Shown here: in pieces, positions 1-7,273 of the stretch
How positions within the stretch are numbered: the first letter of the stretch is position 1
How the letters are laid out: every line of letters starts with the position of its first letter
Made by a program: the position numbers and the translations under genes
The notes under the pieces: model-generated
Database searches by the model: none
What the model saw: only the letters and a program-made list of their open reading frames with translations
Told to the model about the DNA's origin: nothing
Assembly: GCA_046597185.1 (NCBI GenBank)
Contig: JBKJLF010000744.1
Location: 1 to 13,914, forward strand
DNA: 13,914 bases
Reading direction: 5' to 3'
Source of the DNA: CAMBDR01 sp046597185
Lineage (GTDB): Bacteria; Pseudomonadota; Gammaproteobacteria; Burkholderiales; Burkholderiaceae_D

Positions 1-1570
1 ACGCCTGACGGCACCAGCCCAGGGTAAGCTGCCAGAAGTGCTGGATGTGCGCGGTGAAGTATTGATGTTTAAAGCCGACTTTGAAAAACTCAACGCGCGC
101 CAGCGCGCTGCCGGACAAAAAGAATTTGCCAATCCGCGTAATGCAGCGGCGGGCAGTTTGCGCCAACTGGAGTCGCGTGTGACGGCGCAGCGCCCCTTGC
201 GCTTTTTCGCCTATGGCATTGGTGCCTTGCAAGGTGCCGCGATGTCGGTGTCGCACCAGGCATTATTGGATTGGTATGCCAGCCTGGGTTTGCCCGTGTG
301 TGGCGAGCGGGCCGTGGTGTATGGTGCCGCTGGTTTGCTTGATTTTTTCGCCAGCGTCGGCAAAAAACGCCCGAACCTGCCCTATGACATTGATGGCGTG
401 GTGTATAAGGTCAATCGCTTGCGTGATCAGGAAACGCTGGGCTTTGTCTCGCGCGCGCCGCGCTTTGCGCTGGCGCATAAATTTCCGGCTGAAGAAGCCA
501 TCACCCTTGTGCAAGAAATTGAAGTACAGGTGGGGCGCACTGGTGCCATTACCCCGGTGGCGCGTTTGCAGCCAGTGTTTGTGGGCGGCGTTACCGTTAC
601 TAATGCCACCTTGCACAATGAAGATGAAGTGCGGCGCAAAGATATTCGGATTGGCGATACCGTCATCGTGCGGCGCGCGGGTGATGTCATTCCCGAAGTG
701 GTGTCCTTCGTGCCTGAGCGCAGGCCGCTGGATGCGCGTGAATTCGTTATGCCTCTGGTTTGCCCGGTGTGTGGTTCCGCCATTGTGCGCCTGGAAGATG
801 AAGCGGTGGCGCGTTGTTCCGGCGGTTGGCAAAAATGCGCGGCCCAACGTAAGGGCAGCATTATGCATTTCGCCTCGCGCCGCGCCATGGATGTGGAAGG
901 CCTGGGCGAACAATTGATTGAGCAATTGGTGGATAAAATGGTGATTACCACGCCCGCTGATTTGTATAAGCTGGGTGTGGCCAACCTGGCGACATTGGAG
1001 CGGATGGCAGAAAAATCGGCGCAAAACGTGTTGCAGGCGCTGAATAAATCCAAACAAACCACCATGGCGCGCTTTATTTATGCGCTCGGTATTCGCCATG
1101 CCGGCGAATCCACCGCCAAAGCGCTGGCCAAACATTTTGGCAATCTGGATGCCTTATTGGCCGCCAGCGAAGAACAATTGGTGCAAGTGGATGATGTCGG
1201 CCCCATCGTGGCCAAATCGATACGGCAATATCTGGATGATCCGCTCAATCAGGAATTGATCCAGCAATTGCGCGCGGCCGGCATCACCTGGATCGAACAG
1301 GCAACCAGCCAACACGCCAAACCGCTGGCCGGGCAAATCTTTGTGCTCACTGGCACCTTGCCCAACTTGAGCCGGGATCAGGCGGGCGATAAAATCGAAG
1401 CCCTGGGCGGTAAGGTTTCGGGTTCGGTGTCCAAGAAAACCCATTATGTGGTGGCGGGTGCGGATGCGGGCAGTAAGCTGGCCAAAGCGCAAGAGTTGGG
1501 CATTACGATTTTGGATGAAGAGGCATTGCTGGCTTTATTGGAGCAAGTGGTGACAAGTGAGAGCAAGTGA
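1..1570 (+). CDS. ligA: NAD-dependent DNA ligase LigA, 5'-truncated by window edge
   Basis: This enzyme seals nicks in duplex DNA using NAD+ during replication and repair. The reading frame is open from base 2 to a TGA at 1568-1570, so the gene begins upstream; a GTG at 38 is internal. Visible parts, in order: the end of the adenylation domain with FANPRNAAAGSLRQL and the DGVVYKV motif (about 392-412); the GRTGAITPVARL and NATLHNEDE segments of the OB-fold; a four-cysteine zinc finger with cysteine codons at 761, 770, 815 and 836; helix-hairpin-helix repeats (about 890-1250); and a C-terminal BRCT domain (about 1310-1550) with VLTGTL and GSKLAKAQELGI. The catalytic KxDG lysine lies outside the window. 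The last two zinc-finger cysteines are six residues apart, one more than in E. coli LigA as I recall it. The last codons and the stop lie inside a 10-bp tandem repeat. Confidence 0.98.
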   Translation, partial: RLTAPAQGKLPEVLDVRGEVLMFKADFEKLNARQRAAGQKEFANPRNAAAGSLRQLESRVTAQRPLRFFAYGIGALQGAAMSVSHQALLDWYASLGLPVCGERAVVYGAAGLLDFFASVGKKRPNLPYDIDGVVYKVNRLRDQETLGFVSRAPRFALAHKFPAEEAITLVQEIEVQVGRTGAITPVARLQPVFVGGVTVTNATLHNEDEVRRKDIRIGDTVIVRRAGDVIPEVVSFVPERRPLDAREFVMPLVCPVCGSAIVRLEDEAVARCSGGWQKCAAQRKGSIMHFASRRAMDVEGLGEQLIEQLVDKMVITTPADLYKLGVANLATLERMAEKSAQNVLQALNKSKQTTMARFIYALGIRHAGESTAKALAKHFGNLDALLAASEEQLVQVDDVGPIVAKSIRQYLDDPLNQELIQQLRAAGITWIEQATSQHAKPLAGQIFVLTGTLPNLSRDQAGDKIEALGGKVSGSVSKKTHYVVAGADAGSKLAKAQELGITILDEEALLALLEQVVTSESK

Positions 1571-1610
1571 GAACAAGTAAGAACAAGTAAGAACAAGTAA
1601 GAACAACTAA
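1551..1610 (+). repeat. 10-bp tandem repeat (6 units) spanning the ligA stop
   Basis: Six consecutive 10-base units occupy 1551-1610 with consensus GAACAAGTAA. The units at 1571, 1581 and 1591 are identical; those at 1551, 1561 and 1601 are diverged. The ligA stop TGA is the end of the second unit. Ten is not a multiple of three, but every unit carries TGA or TAA, so the array offers stop codons in successive frames. It fills most of the ligA-galU spacer. No hairpin is visible in it. Confidence 0.95.
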
Positions 1611-1648
1611 GAGCGTAGTTTAATCAAAACCAACACAAAAGGGTGGAC

Positions 1649-2539
1649 ATGAAAAAGATCACAAAAGCCGTATTCCCTGTCGCAGGCCTGGGCAGCCGTT
1701 TTTTGCCAGCAACCAAGGCGCAGCCGAAAGAAATGTTGCCAATTGTCGATAAGCCCTTGATTCAATATGCGGTAGAAGAGGCGGTTGCGGCTGGCATTAC
1801 CGAAATGGTTTTCATCACCGGGCGTAATAAGCGTGCCATTGAAGACCATTTCGATACCGCCTTCGAGCTGGAAAAAGAATTGGAAGCGGCCAACAAAGTG
1901 GCACTGCTCGAAATGGTGCGCAATGTGATTCCGAAAAATATCACCTGCATTTACATTCGTCAGTCCGCCCCGCTGGGTTTGGGCCATGCAGTGCTGTGCG
2001 CGCGCCCGGTGGTGGGTAATGAACCGTTTGCCGTCTTATTGGCCGACGATTTTATGGACGTGTCCGCCGAGCATAGCCCGGTGCTGGCGCAGATGACGCA
2101 AACCTATGCCTATGAAGGCTGCAGTATTTTGGCGGTGCATGATGTGCCAAGAGCCGATACCAAATCATATGGTATCGTCAGTGCCACCGCCTATCGGCCC
2201 GATCTGGAGTTGGTCAATGGCATCGTCGAAAAACCGCACCCCGACGTGGCCCCCAGTACCTTGGCGGTGGTTGGGCGCTATATTTTGAGTGGCAATATCT
2301 TTAATTACCTGGAAGGCTTGGGTAAGGGGGCAGGTGGTGAAATTCAACTCACCGATGGCATTGCCGCTTTAATGAAAGCCGAGCGCGTTTTGGCTTACCG
2401 CTATGCCGGCACGCGCTTTGATTGCGGTTCCAAGCTCGGTTATTTGAAAGCCACCGTGGCCATGGGTTTAAAACATGCAGAAACCGGCCCCGGCTTCACC
2501 GAATATGTCCAGCATTTATTACAAAACCCGGCAGCATAA
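1649..2539 (+). CDS. galU: UTP--glucose-1-phosphate uridylyltransferase GalU
   Basis: The enzyme makes UDP-glucose and pyrophosphate from UTP and glucose-1-phosphate, feeding LPS, capsule and galactose metabolism in the cytoplasm. The protein is 296 aa, the normal bacterial GalU length. The N-terminal nucleotide-binding segment (residues 13-31) reads GLGSRFLPATKAQPKEMLP, followed by the family's VDKPLIQY, HFDTAFELE, GLGHAVLCARPVVG, VEKPHPDVAPS, GRYILS, GGEIQLTDGIA and DCGSKLGYLKA blocks. I prefer ATG 1649 to the in-frame GTG at 1643: the purine-rich AAAGGG lies just upstream and MKKITKAVFPVAGLG matches the usual start. It lies 78 nt after ligA, largely across the 10-bp repeat array, and 47 nt before def, so a ligA-galU-def transcription unit is possible. 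No clear promoter was recognised in front of it. Confidence 0.97.
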   Translation: MKKITKAVFPVAGLGSRFLPATKAQPKEMLPIVDKPLIQYAVEEAVAAGITEMVFITGRNKRAIEDHFDTAFELEKELEAANKVALLEMVRNVIPKNITCIYIRQSAPLGLGHAVLCARPVVGNEPFAVLLADDFMDVSAEHSPVLAQMTQTYAYEGCSILAVHDVPRADTKSYGIVSATAYRPDLELVNGIVEKPHPDVAPSTLAVVGRYILSGNIFNYLEGLGKGAGGEIQLTDGIAALMKAERVLAYRYAGTRFDCGSKLGYLKATVAMGLKHAETGPGFTEYVQHLLQNPAA

Positions 2540-2586
2540 AAACCGTGTCCGGCCAACGCTAACCTTACTTACAGAAAGAGTCTGCC

Positions 2587-3123
2587 ATGGCAATCCGACC
2601 GATCCTGAAAATGGGTGATCCCCGCCTGTTACGGCAAGCCGAACCCGTCACCGCGTTCGGCAGCCCCACCTTATTGGCCTTGATTGACGATATGTTTGCC
2701 ACCATGCATGCTGCCAATGGCGCAGGTTTGGCGGCCCCGCAAATCGGCATTAATTTACAATTGGTGATTTTCGGCTTTCAAAACAATCAGCGCTACCCGG
2801 ACGCACCTGCTGTGCCCCAAACGGTGTTGCTCAACCCGATGCTGACCCCCTTGTCCGGCGATATGGAAGAGGGTTGGGAAGGTTGTTTGTCGGTGCCAGG
2901 TTTGCGCGGCGTGGTGGCGCGCCACAGCCGTTTGCGCTATCAGGGAGTCGATCAATTTGGCAAGCCGATTGTGCGCGAAGTGGATGGCTTTCACGCGCGC
3001 GTGGTACAGCATGAATGCGACCATTTGAATGGTATTTTGTACCCGATGCGCATTACCGATTTCAGCCGCTTTGGCTATACCGAAGTGCTATTTCCTGATA
3101 TGGACCCGAATCAGGATGATTGA
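2587..3123 (+). CDS. def: Peptide deformylase
   Basis: This metalloenzyme removes the N-formyl group from the starting methionine of new proteins. The 178-aa product has all three family motifs: GAGLAAPQIG (residues 45-54), EGCLSVPG with metal ligand C100, and QHECDHLNG with metal ligands H142 and H146 and catalytic E143. The segment around RYPDAPAVPQTVLLNP is an insertion seen in one subgroup of bacterial and organellar deformylases. The start ATG 2587 has AGAAAGAG upstream at 2572-2579. No fmt or other initiation gene follows, although def often lies beside fmt; here it sits after galU. It is followed by AT-rich sequence with no obvious terminator. Confidence 0.97.
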   Translation: MAIRPILKMGDPRLLRQAEPVTAFGSPTLLALIDDMFATMHAANGAGLAAPQIGINLQLVIFGFQNNQRYPDAPAVPQTVLLNPMLTPLSGDMEEGWEGCLSVPGLRGVVARHSRLRYQGVDQFGKPIVREVDGFHARVVQHECDHLNGILYPMRITDFSRFGYTEVLFPDMDPNQDD

Positions 3124-3170
3124 TAAAAATTAATACAAAGTGAATGCAAAAGTTAATACCGACGATAGCG

Positions 3171-3199
3171 TTGCTTCACTTCGCAAACAATGTTACAAT
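3171..3199 (+). promoter_or_regulatory. Candidate sigma-70 promoter with extended -10
   Basis: TTGCTT at 3171-3176 is followed after 17 bases by TACAAT at 3194-3199, preceded by TG one base upstream (TGtTACAAT), the extended -10 arrangement. The expected transcription start is near 3206. The only gene downstream on this strand starts at 3392, giving a leader of about 185 nt. The leader has a small GCGAA/TTCGC hairpin at 3219-3230 but no riboswitch that I recognise. The -35 match is only partial. Confidence 0.45.
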
Positions 3200-3391
3200 T
3201 TTTCTGTATTTCAACTACGCGAACTTTCGCACAGTTTAGAGTATGATGGCCTGTCTTCCTCCTTTTAACCTGCCACGACGTTACAACTGGTTTCTTATAG
3301 CTCGGTTTTGTGTTTTGCTTCATAGCATGTGTTTTTGCATGAATTCTATTGATAGTATGTTAATTTTACAATTAATTATGAGGAGAATCGT

Positions 3392-3598
3392 ATGCAAATG
3401 CCAGAAAACCCTCAATCCATCACCCGAGCCTTAATCGCCGTGGCGGATACTGTTCCCGTGGGTATCGAAGTTCATTTCTTTTGGCGTGATGGTATGCAGT
3501 ATATGGCCATTCACGAACCCGGTCTCATGACCAAAGAAGTTTGTTTTGTTCGGCAAAACAATGGTGCGGTGGAGGTGCAACCGGTCTATCGTAACTAA
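3392..3598 (+). CDS. Unrecognised small protein, 68 aa
   Basis: I do not recognise the family. The ORF starts with ATG at 3392, six bases after a strong Shine-Dalgarno AGGAG at 3381-3385; a second in-frame ATG at 3398 is too far from it. The product is soluble-looking, with no signal peptide or membrane segment. A central stretch reads VGIEVHFFWRDGMQYMAIHEPG, suggesting beta strands with several aromatic residues, and there is a single cysteine near residue 51. A promoter-like element lies about 190 nt upstream. The stop codon TAA lies in the first unit of a 13-bp tandem repeat. The good ribosome binding site and normal codon use argue for a real gene, but its role cannot be told from the sequence. 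Confidence 0.7.
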   Translation: MQMPENPQSITRALIAVADTVPVGIEVHFFWRDGMQYMAIHEPGLMTKEVCFVRQNNGAVEVQPVYRN

Positions 3599-3645
3599 GT
3601 TGCCAAACTTAGTTGCCAAACTTAGTTGCCAAACTTAGTTGCCAA
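3594..3645 (+). repeat. 13-bp tandem repeat (4 units) over the small-ORF stop codon
   Basis: Four consecutive 13-base units ACTTAGTTGCCAA occupy 3594-3606, 3607-3619, 3620-3632 and 3633-3645. The last three are identical. The first differs at one base and contains the TAA stop of the 68-aa gene. This suggests that the end of the gene itself was duplicated outward. Confidence 0.95.
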
Positions 3646-3646
3646 A

Positions 3647-3722
3647 GCCGGAATGCTGTCCAATCCCTGTAACGTAATCTTTTAGCATTCTGGCGTCAGA
3701 CTGTTTTGTCAGCTTGACGCCA
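3647..3722 (+). other. Two overlapping, mutually exclusive hairpins
   Basis: GCCGGAATGCT (3647-3657) can pair with AGCATTCTGGC (3684-3694), an 11-bp stem with one G-T wobble and a 26-nt loop. TGGCGTCA (3691-3698) is a perfect 8-base inverted repeat with TGACGCCA (3715-3722). The two stems share TGGC at 3691-3694, so only one can form at a time. Neither is followed by a T-run, so an ordinary intrinsic terminator is not supported. The element lies between the 68-aa gene and the histidine kinase gene. Confidence 0.5.
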
Positions 3723-3831
3723 GGTGTTGCAGCATGTCGAAATTAAAAAGGCGTTAAAAGGATGGTCGTGTTCACTGTGCGCCAATGCGTGCTATGGTTA
3801 GATTTTCGGTGATGAATGCGGTAGCCAATTC

Positions 3832-5874
3832 ATGAAATTATCGACTTCAATTAAGGCCAAACGTGGCGCGATACAAATCTTGCGCCGGGTTACGTTGCTC
3901 ATTTTTATCGCCATTTTGAGCGTAGCCGGCTATACCATTTGGTCTGACTATACCGACGATTTGGCGGCGGCGGAAGTTTCGACGCAAAATCATGCCAGGG
4001 TATTGCAAGTGCAATGGGATGCCAGCCTGCGTCGGCTGGGTGCCATTTTGAATGGCTTGGCCAAGCAAATTCCTGAGCAAGCCTTGTCTGGCACGGGTGA
4101 ACAAAACCATGGCAAAGCGGTGCAAGCCCTGCTGGATGACAGCATGAGTGATTTTGCCGAGGTGATGGCAATCCGGGTGCTGGATGCCAGCGGTGATGTG
4201 CGTTATTCTTCGCCCTTTAGCAATAAACGTGGCGTCAATTCGGCAGATCGGGACTTTTTTACCGAACCCCGAAGCAACGCCACACCCCATCTGTTTTTTT
4301 CCGGCATCATTAGCAGTCGGGTGTCAGGTAAGCAAACCATGGTGGTGTCGCGTGCCATGCATAATGCCAAAGGAGAATTTTTGGGCGTGGTGACGGCGGG
4401 TATTTCAATCGAACATTTTCAAAATCAGTTTCGCAAATTGAATGTAGGCGCGAACGGCAGTATTGCCTTGCGTCGTGCCGATAATTTGGCCTTGGTGGTG
4501 CGTTGGCCGCATTTTCCTGCAGAAGTCAATCAACCCTTGTTGCCAGCCAATTTAATCGCGCGGAGTATTGCGCGTGGCGAAAAACAGTTCACCGTAAAAA
4601 TGAAAGCGCAAACCAATGGCGTGGTGCGCATTTTTGGCAATGCCCGGCTGGAACAATTTCCCTTTTTTGTTACGGTGGCGTATGACGTGAATGATGTGTT
4701 GGCCAACTGGCGCAGACAATCACTGCTGACAGGCTTCGTTAGTTTGAGCATGTTTCTGGTGTTACTGGTGTTATTGCGTCGTTATGCACGCAGCCAGGAA
4801 AGTGAAATTGCCACCTTGCGCGATTTGGCGCAAAATCAAACCCGTGTGCGCTTGTTGGCGCGGATTTTTGAAAGCAGTGGCGAAGCGATTTTGCTGTTGG
4901 ACCAGCAGGAGCGTATTTTGGAAGTAAACCATGCCTATACCCGGCTGACGGGCTACAGCCTGCCTCAAATTCTGGAGCGACCGCTGCGCGATTTGTTGTA
5001 TCCAGCCGGGCAAGGTCCCGGCGGCAAGCCCGGTTCGCTTTCATTGCCGGAAGAATTGCTGTGTTTGCGCAAAAATGGCAGTTCGTTTCCGGTTTTGCAT
5101 ACCCGCGCCAGTTTGTTGGATGAAGAAGGGGCGTTGGCCTATACCATCATCAATTTCACCGACATTACCGAGCGCAAGCGCATTGAGCAAATGAAGAGCG
5201 AGTTTGTTTCCACCGTGAGCCACGAACTGCGCACCCCGCTGACATCGATTTGTGGTGGTTTGGGTTTGTTGGTGGGTGGCGCGCTCGGGAGCTTGCCTGC
5301 GCCTGCGATGAGAATCCTGAATATTGCCCATTCCAACAGCTTGCGCCTGGCGGTGTTGATCAATGATTTGCTGGATATGGAAAAATTGGCGGCTGGGAAA
5401 ATGGAAATGAAATTGCAGCAGCAGGCGCTGATGCCCTTGCTCGATGCGACGCTGGAGAGCAACCAGGCTTATGCACAAACGCACCAGGTGCGCTTATGCC
5501 TGATTGCGCGGGCTGACGAGGTGCAAGTGTTGGTGGATGGGGTGCGCTTGCAACAGGTGCTGTCGAACTTGCTGTCGAATGCGGCCAAATTTTCACCGCC
5601 CAATAGCCAGGTTGAAGTGCGCGTGCTGCGGCAAGAGAGCATGGTCAGGGTGGAAGTGCAAGACCATGGCCAAGGTGTGCCGCCCGAGTTTTATGGGCGC
5701 ATGTTTGAAAAATTTGCCCAGGCCGATGGTGCCGATACGCGGCAACATGGCGGCACGGGGCTGGGTTTGGCGATTAGCAAGCAAATTATTGAACAAATGC
5801 AGGGCAAGATTGGTTTTGAGAGTGTGGTCAATCAAGGGGCGTTGTTTTTCATTCAATTGCCGATTATCGCTTGA
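3832..5874 (+). CDS. Membrane sensor histidine kinase with Cache-like sensor and PAS domain
   Basis: This is a 680-aa sensor kinase of a two-component system in the inner membrane. Order: TM1 (residues 20-37); a large periplasmic region (about 38-296) with a Cache-type pattern, including SADRDFFTEPRS near 137-148 and GKQTMVVSRAM followed by GEFLGVVTAGIS; TM2 (297-315); a PAS domain (about 345-455) ending FTDITERKRIEQ; HisKA with phospho-acceptor H464 in SHELRTPL; and HATPase_c with N-box LSNLLSNAAKF (577-587), G1 D611-x-G-x-G, FEKF (625-628) and G2 GGTGLGLA (640-647). All catalytic motifs look intact. There is no receiver domain and no same-strand regulator next to it, so it is an orphan kinase here. 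The start has no clear Shine-Dalgarno. Its stop is 16 nt from the stop of the opposing kinase gene. The ligand is unknown; small carboxylates or amino acids are typical for Cache domains. Confidence 0.93.
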   Translation: MKLSTSIKAKRGAIQILRRVTLLIFIAILSVAGYTIWSDYTDDLAAAEVSTQNHARVLQVQWDASLRRLGAILNGLAKQIPEQALSGTGEQNHGKAVQALLDDSMSDFAEVMAIRVLDASGDVRYSSPFSNKRGVNSADRDFFTEPRSNATPHLFFSGIISSRVSGKQTMVVSRAMHNAKGEFLGVVTAGISIEHFQNQFRKLNVGANGSIALRRADNLALVVRWPHFPAEVNQPLLPANLIARSIARGEKQFTVKMKAQTNGVVRIFGNARLEQFPFFVTVAYDVNDVLANWRRQSLLTGFVSLSMFLVLLVLLRRYARSQESEIATLRDLAQNQTRVRLLARIFESSGEAILLLDQQERILEVNHAYTRLTGYSLPQILERPLRDLLYPAGQGPGGKPGSLSLPEELLCLRKNGSSFPVLHTRASLLDEEGALAYTIINFTDITERKRIEQMKSEFVSTVSHELRTPLTSICGGLGLLVGGALGSLPAPAMRILNIAHSNSLRLAVLINDLLDMEKLAAGKMEMKLQQQALMPLLDATLESNQAYAQTHQVRLCLIARADEVQVLVDGVRLQQVLSNLLSNAAKFSPPNSQVEVRVLRQESMVRVEVQDHGQGVPPEFYGRMFEKFAQADGADTRQHGGTGLGLAISKQIIEQMQGKIGFESVVNQGALFFIQLPIIA

Positions 5875-5890
5875 CCTGGACAATTTTCAG

Positions 5891-7273
5891 CTACACCGTG
5901 CGGCATGATGGTAGCACCACCCGGAAACAACTTCCACCCTGTGCGCTGGCCAGGCAGTGTACGCTACCGCCATGTTGCTGCGCAATTTGGCGCACCAAAC
6001 TCAAACCCAGGCCCACGCCGCCTGCGCGTTCGCTGCTGCCGGGCAGGCGGTAAAAGGCATCGAAGATGGCTTCACGTTGTGATTCCGGGATGCCGGGGCC
6101 ATGGTCGCACACGTCCAGTTGCAGTTGCGTGCCGATGGCAGGGGTGCCGGAGTTGTTCGGCACGCCAGGGTTGTTGGTTTGGCTCAGTTTCACTTCAATC
6201 GGGCTACCCGCCCCGTAGCGCTTGGCGTTTTCCAGTAAGTTGCGCACCAGTCGGCGCATCAATTTTGTATCGCATGCCAGGGTTTGCGCGGGTGCATAGA
6301 GGCTCGCTTGTACGCGTGCACATTCTTCAGCCAAAAGGGCGGTAAAATCAATGGGCTTGATATCGAGCGCGCTGTTGCTGCCTGCATCCAACCGGCTGGA
6401 CAGCAAAATTTCATCGATCAATTGATCCAGTTCGACGATGTTTTGCTTGAGTTCATCCGCTATGGGTGTCTGGCCCTGGGTATCGAGCAATTCCACCGCC
6501 ATGCGGATGCGTGCCAGCGGCGAGCGCAATTCGTGGGACGCATTGGCCAGCAAGGTTTTTTGCGCGGCCACCAGGCTTTCAATGCGCTGCGCGGCGTGGT
6601 TAAAGCTTGCGCCCAGGCTGGCAATTTCATCTTTGCCTTCGATTTGGATGCGGCTGGCCAACTGGCCACGGCCAAAGTTGTCTACCGTGTGCTGGAGCTG
6701 TTCCAGGCGACGGGTTAGCCTGCGCACGATGGGGTAGGCCGCCAGGGCAATGGCGAGTGTGATCAACAGCAAGGTCCAACCCAATGGAAAGTGGATGCGA
6801 CGAGGTCGGTGGCTGTTTTTGGCCACCAGCCAACGTCCGTCCGTGAGTTTTAAGGTCAAGCTGGCATGGTGGAGTAATACCGTGCTGCCTTCTTGCGCCT
6901 CCGGGGGGAGGGGCAGCACCGTATTGCCCACGCTGGTGATAAGTTGGCCTTGCGGGTTATACAGGCTAAGATCGACTTTGAGCCTTTGATGCCAGCGCAG
7001 CAGAGTGGCGCGGTGCTCGCTGGCGGGTTGCTTGGATGGTGGCAAGGCTTCGGCCACGAATTCGTTGAGTACCATCAAACTTTCTTTGATGGGTTCGCTG
7101 TCGGCGGTGATATGGGCGGCAATCGCAAACAGCAGGGCGGCAATCAACAGGCTGCCCAGCATGGCCAAGAAAATGCGCAAATACAGGCGGTTATTCCAGC
7201 GCAGTGTGTTGCTGGCCTGGCTGGCTTGGGGATTGGATGGCGCAGCGGGCGTTTGGGGCGCGAAATCAGGCAT
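5891..7273 (-). CDS. CpxA/RstB-like sensor histidine kinase
   Basis: This 460-aa kinase is the presumed partner of the regulator encoded just upstream. Order: TM1 (residues 34-54); a short periplasmic sensor loop (55-164); TM2 (165-183); HAMP linker (about 184-236); HisKA with H247 in ASHELRSPLARI; N-box RNLLENAKRYG (344-354); G1 DHGPGIP (390-396); FDAFYR (404-409); and a G2 box reading GGVGLGLS (418-425), where V replaces the usual T. Between the N-box and G1 sits an extra Asn/Pro/Gly stretch (about 366-381) made of two six-residue repeats. I chose ATG 7273, which overlaps the regulator stop by 8 nt (ATGCCTGA), typical of translational coupling; the open frame further upstream runs through the regulator gene. 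The histidine box and overall layout resemble CpxA. Confidence 0.95.
   Translation of the reverse strand: MPDFAPQTPAAPSNPQASQASNTLRWNNRLYLRIFLAMLGSLLIAALLFAIAAHITADSEPIKESLMVLNEFVAEALPPSKQPASEHRATLLRWHQRLKVDLSLYNPQGQLITSVGNTVLPLPPEAQEGSTVLLHHASLTLKLTDGRWLVAKNSHRPRRIHFPLGWTLLLITLAIALAAYPIVRRLTRRLEQLQHTVDNFGRGQLASRIQIEGKDEIASLGASFNHAAQRIESLVAAQKTLLANASHELRSPLARIRMAVELLDTQGQTPIADELKQNIVELDQLIDEILLSSRLDAGSNSALDIKPIDFTALLAEECARVQASLYAPAQTLACDTKLMRRLVRNLLENAKRYGAGSPIEVKLSQTNNPGVPNNSGTPAIGTQLQLDVCDHGPGIPESQREAIFDAFYRLPGSSERAGGVGLGLSLVRQIAQQHGGSVHCLASAQGGSCFRVVLPSCRTV
6140..6175 (-). repeat. Degenerate in-frame 18-bp duplication in the kinase ATPase domain
   Basis: Two adjacent 18-base units (6140-6157 and 6158-6175) agree at 12 of 18 positions and encode NNPGVP and NNSGTP (kinase residues 367-378). 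The duplication lies between the N-box and G1 box, where related kinases usually have only a short strand turn. Confidence 0.7.

Noticed and set aside
263..1135. 290-aa minus-strand ORF over ligA
   Set aside because: It is a shadow of ligA: His/Arg/Gln-rich, with no domain and no ribosome site.
3243..3434. 63-aa plus-strand ORF
   Set aside because: It has no ribosome site, unusual composition and overlaps the well-supported start at 3392.
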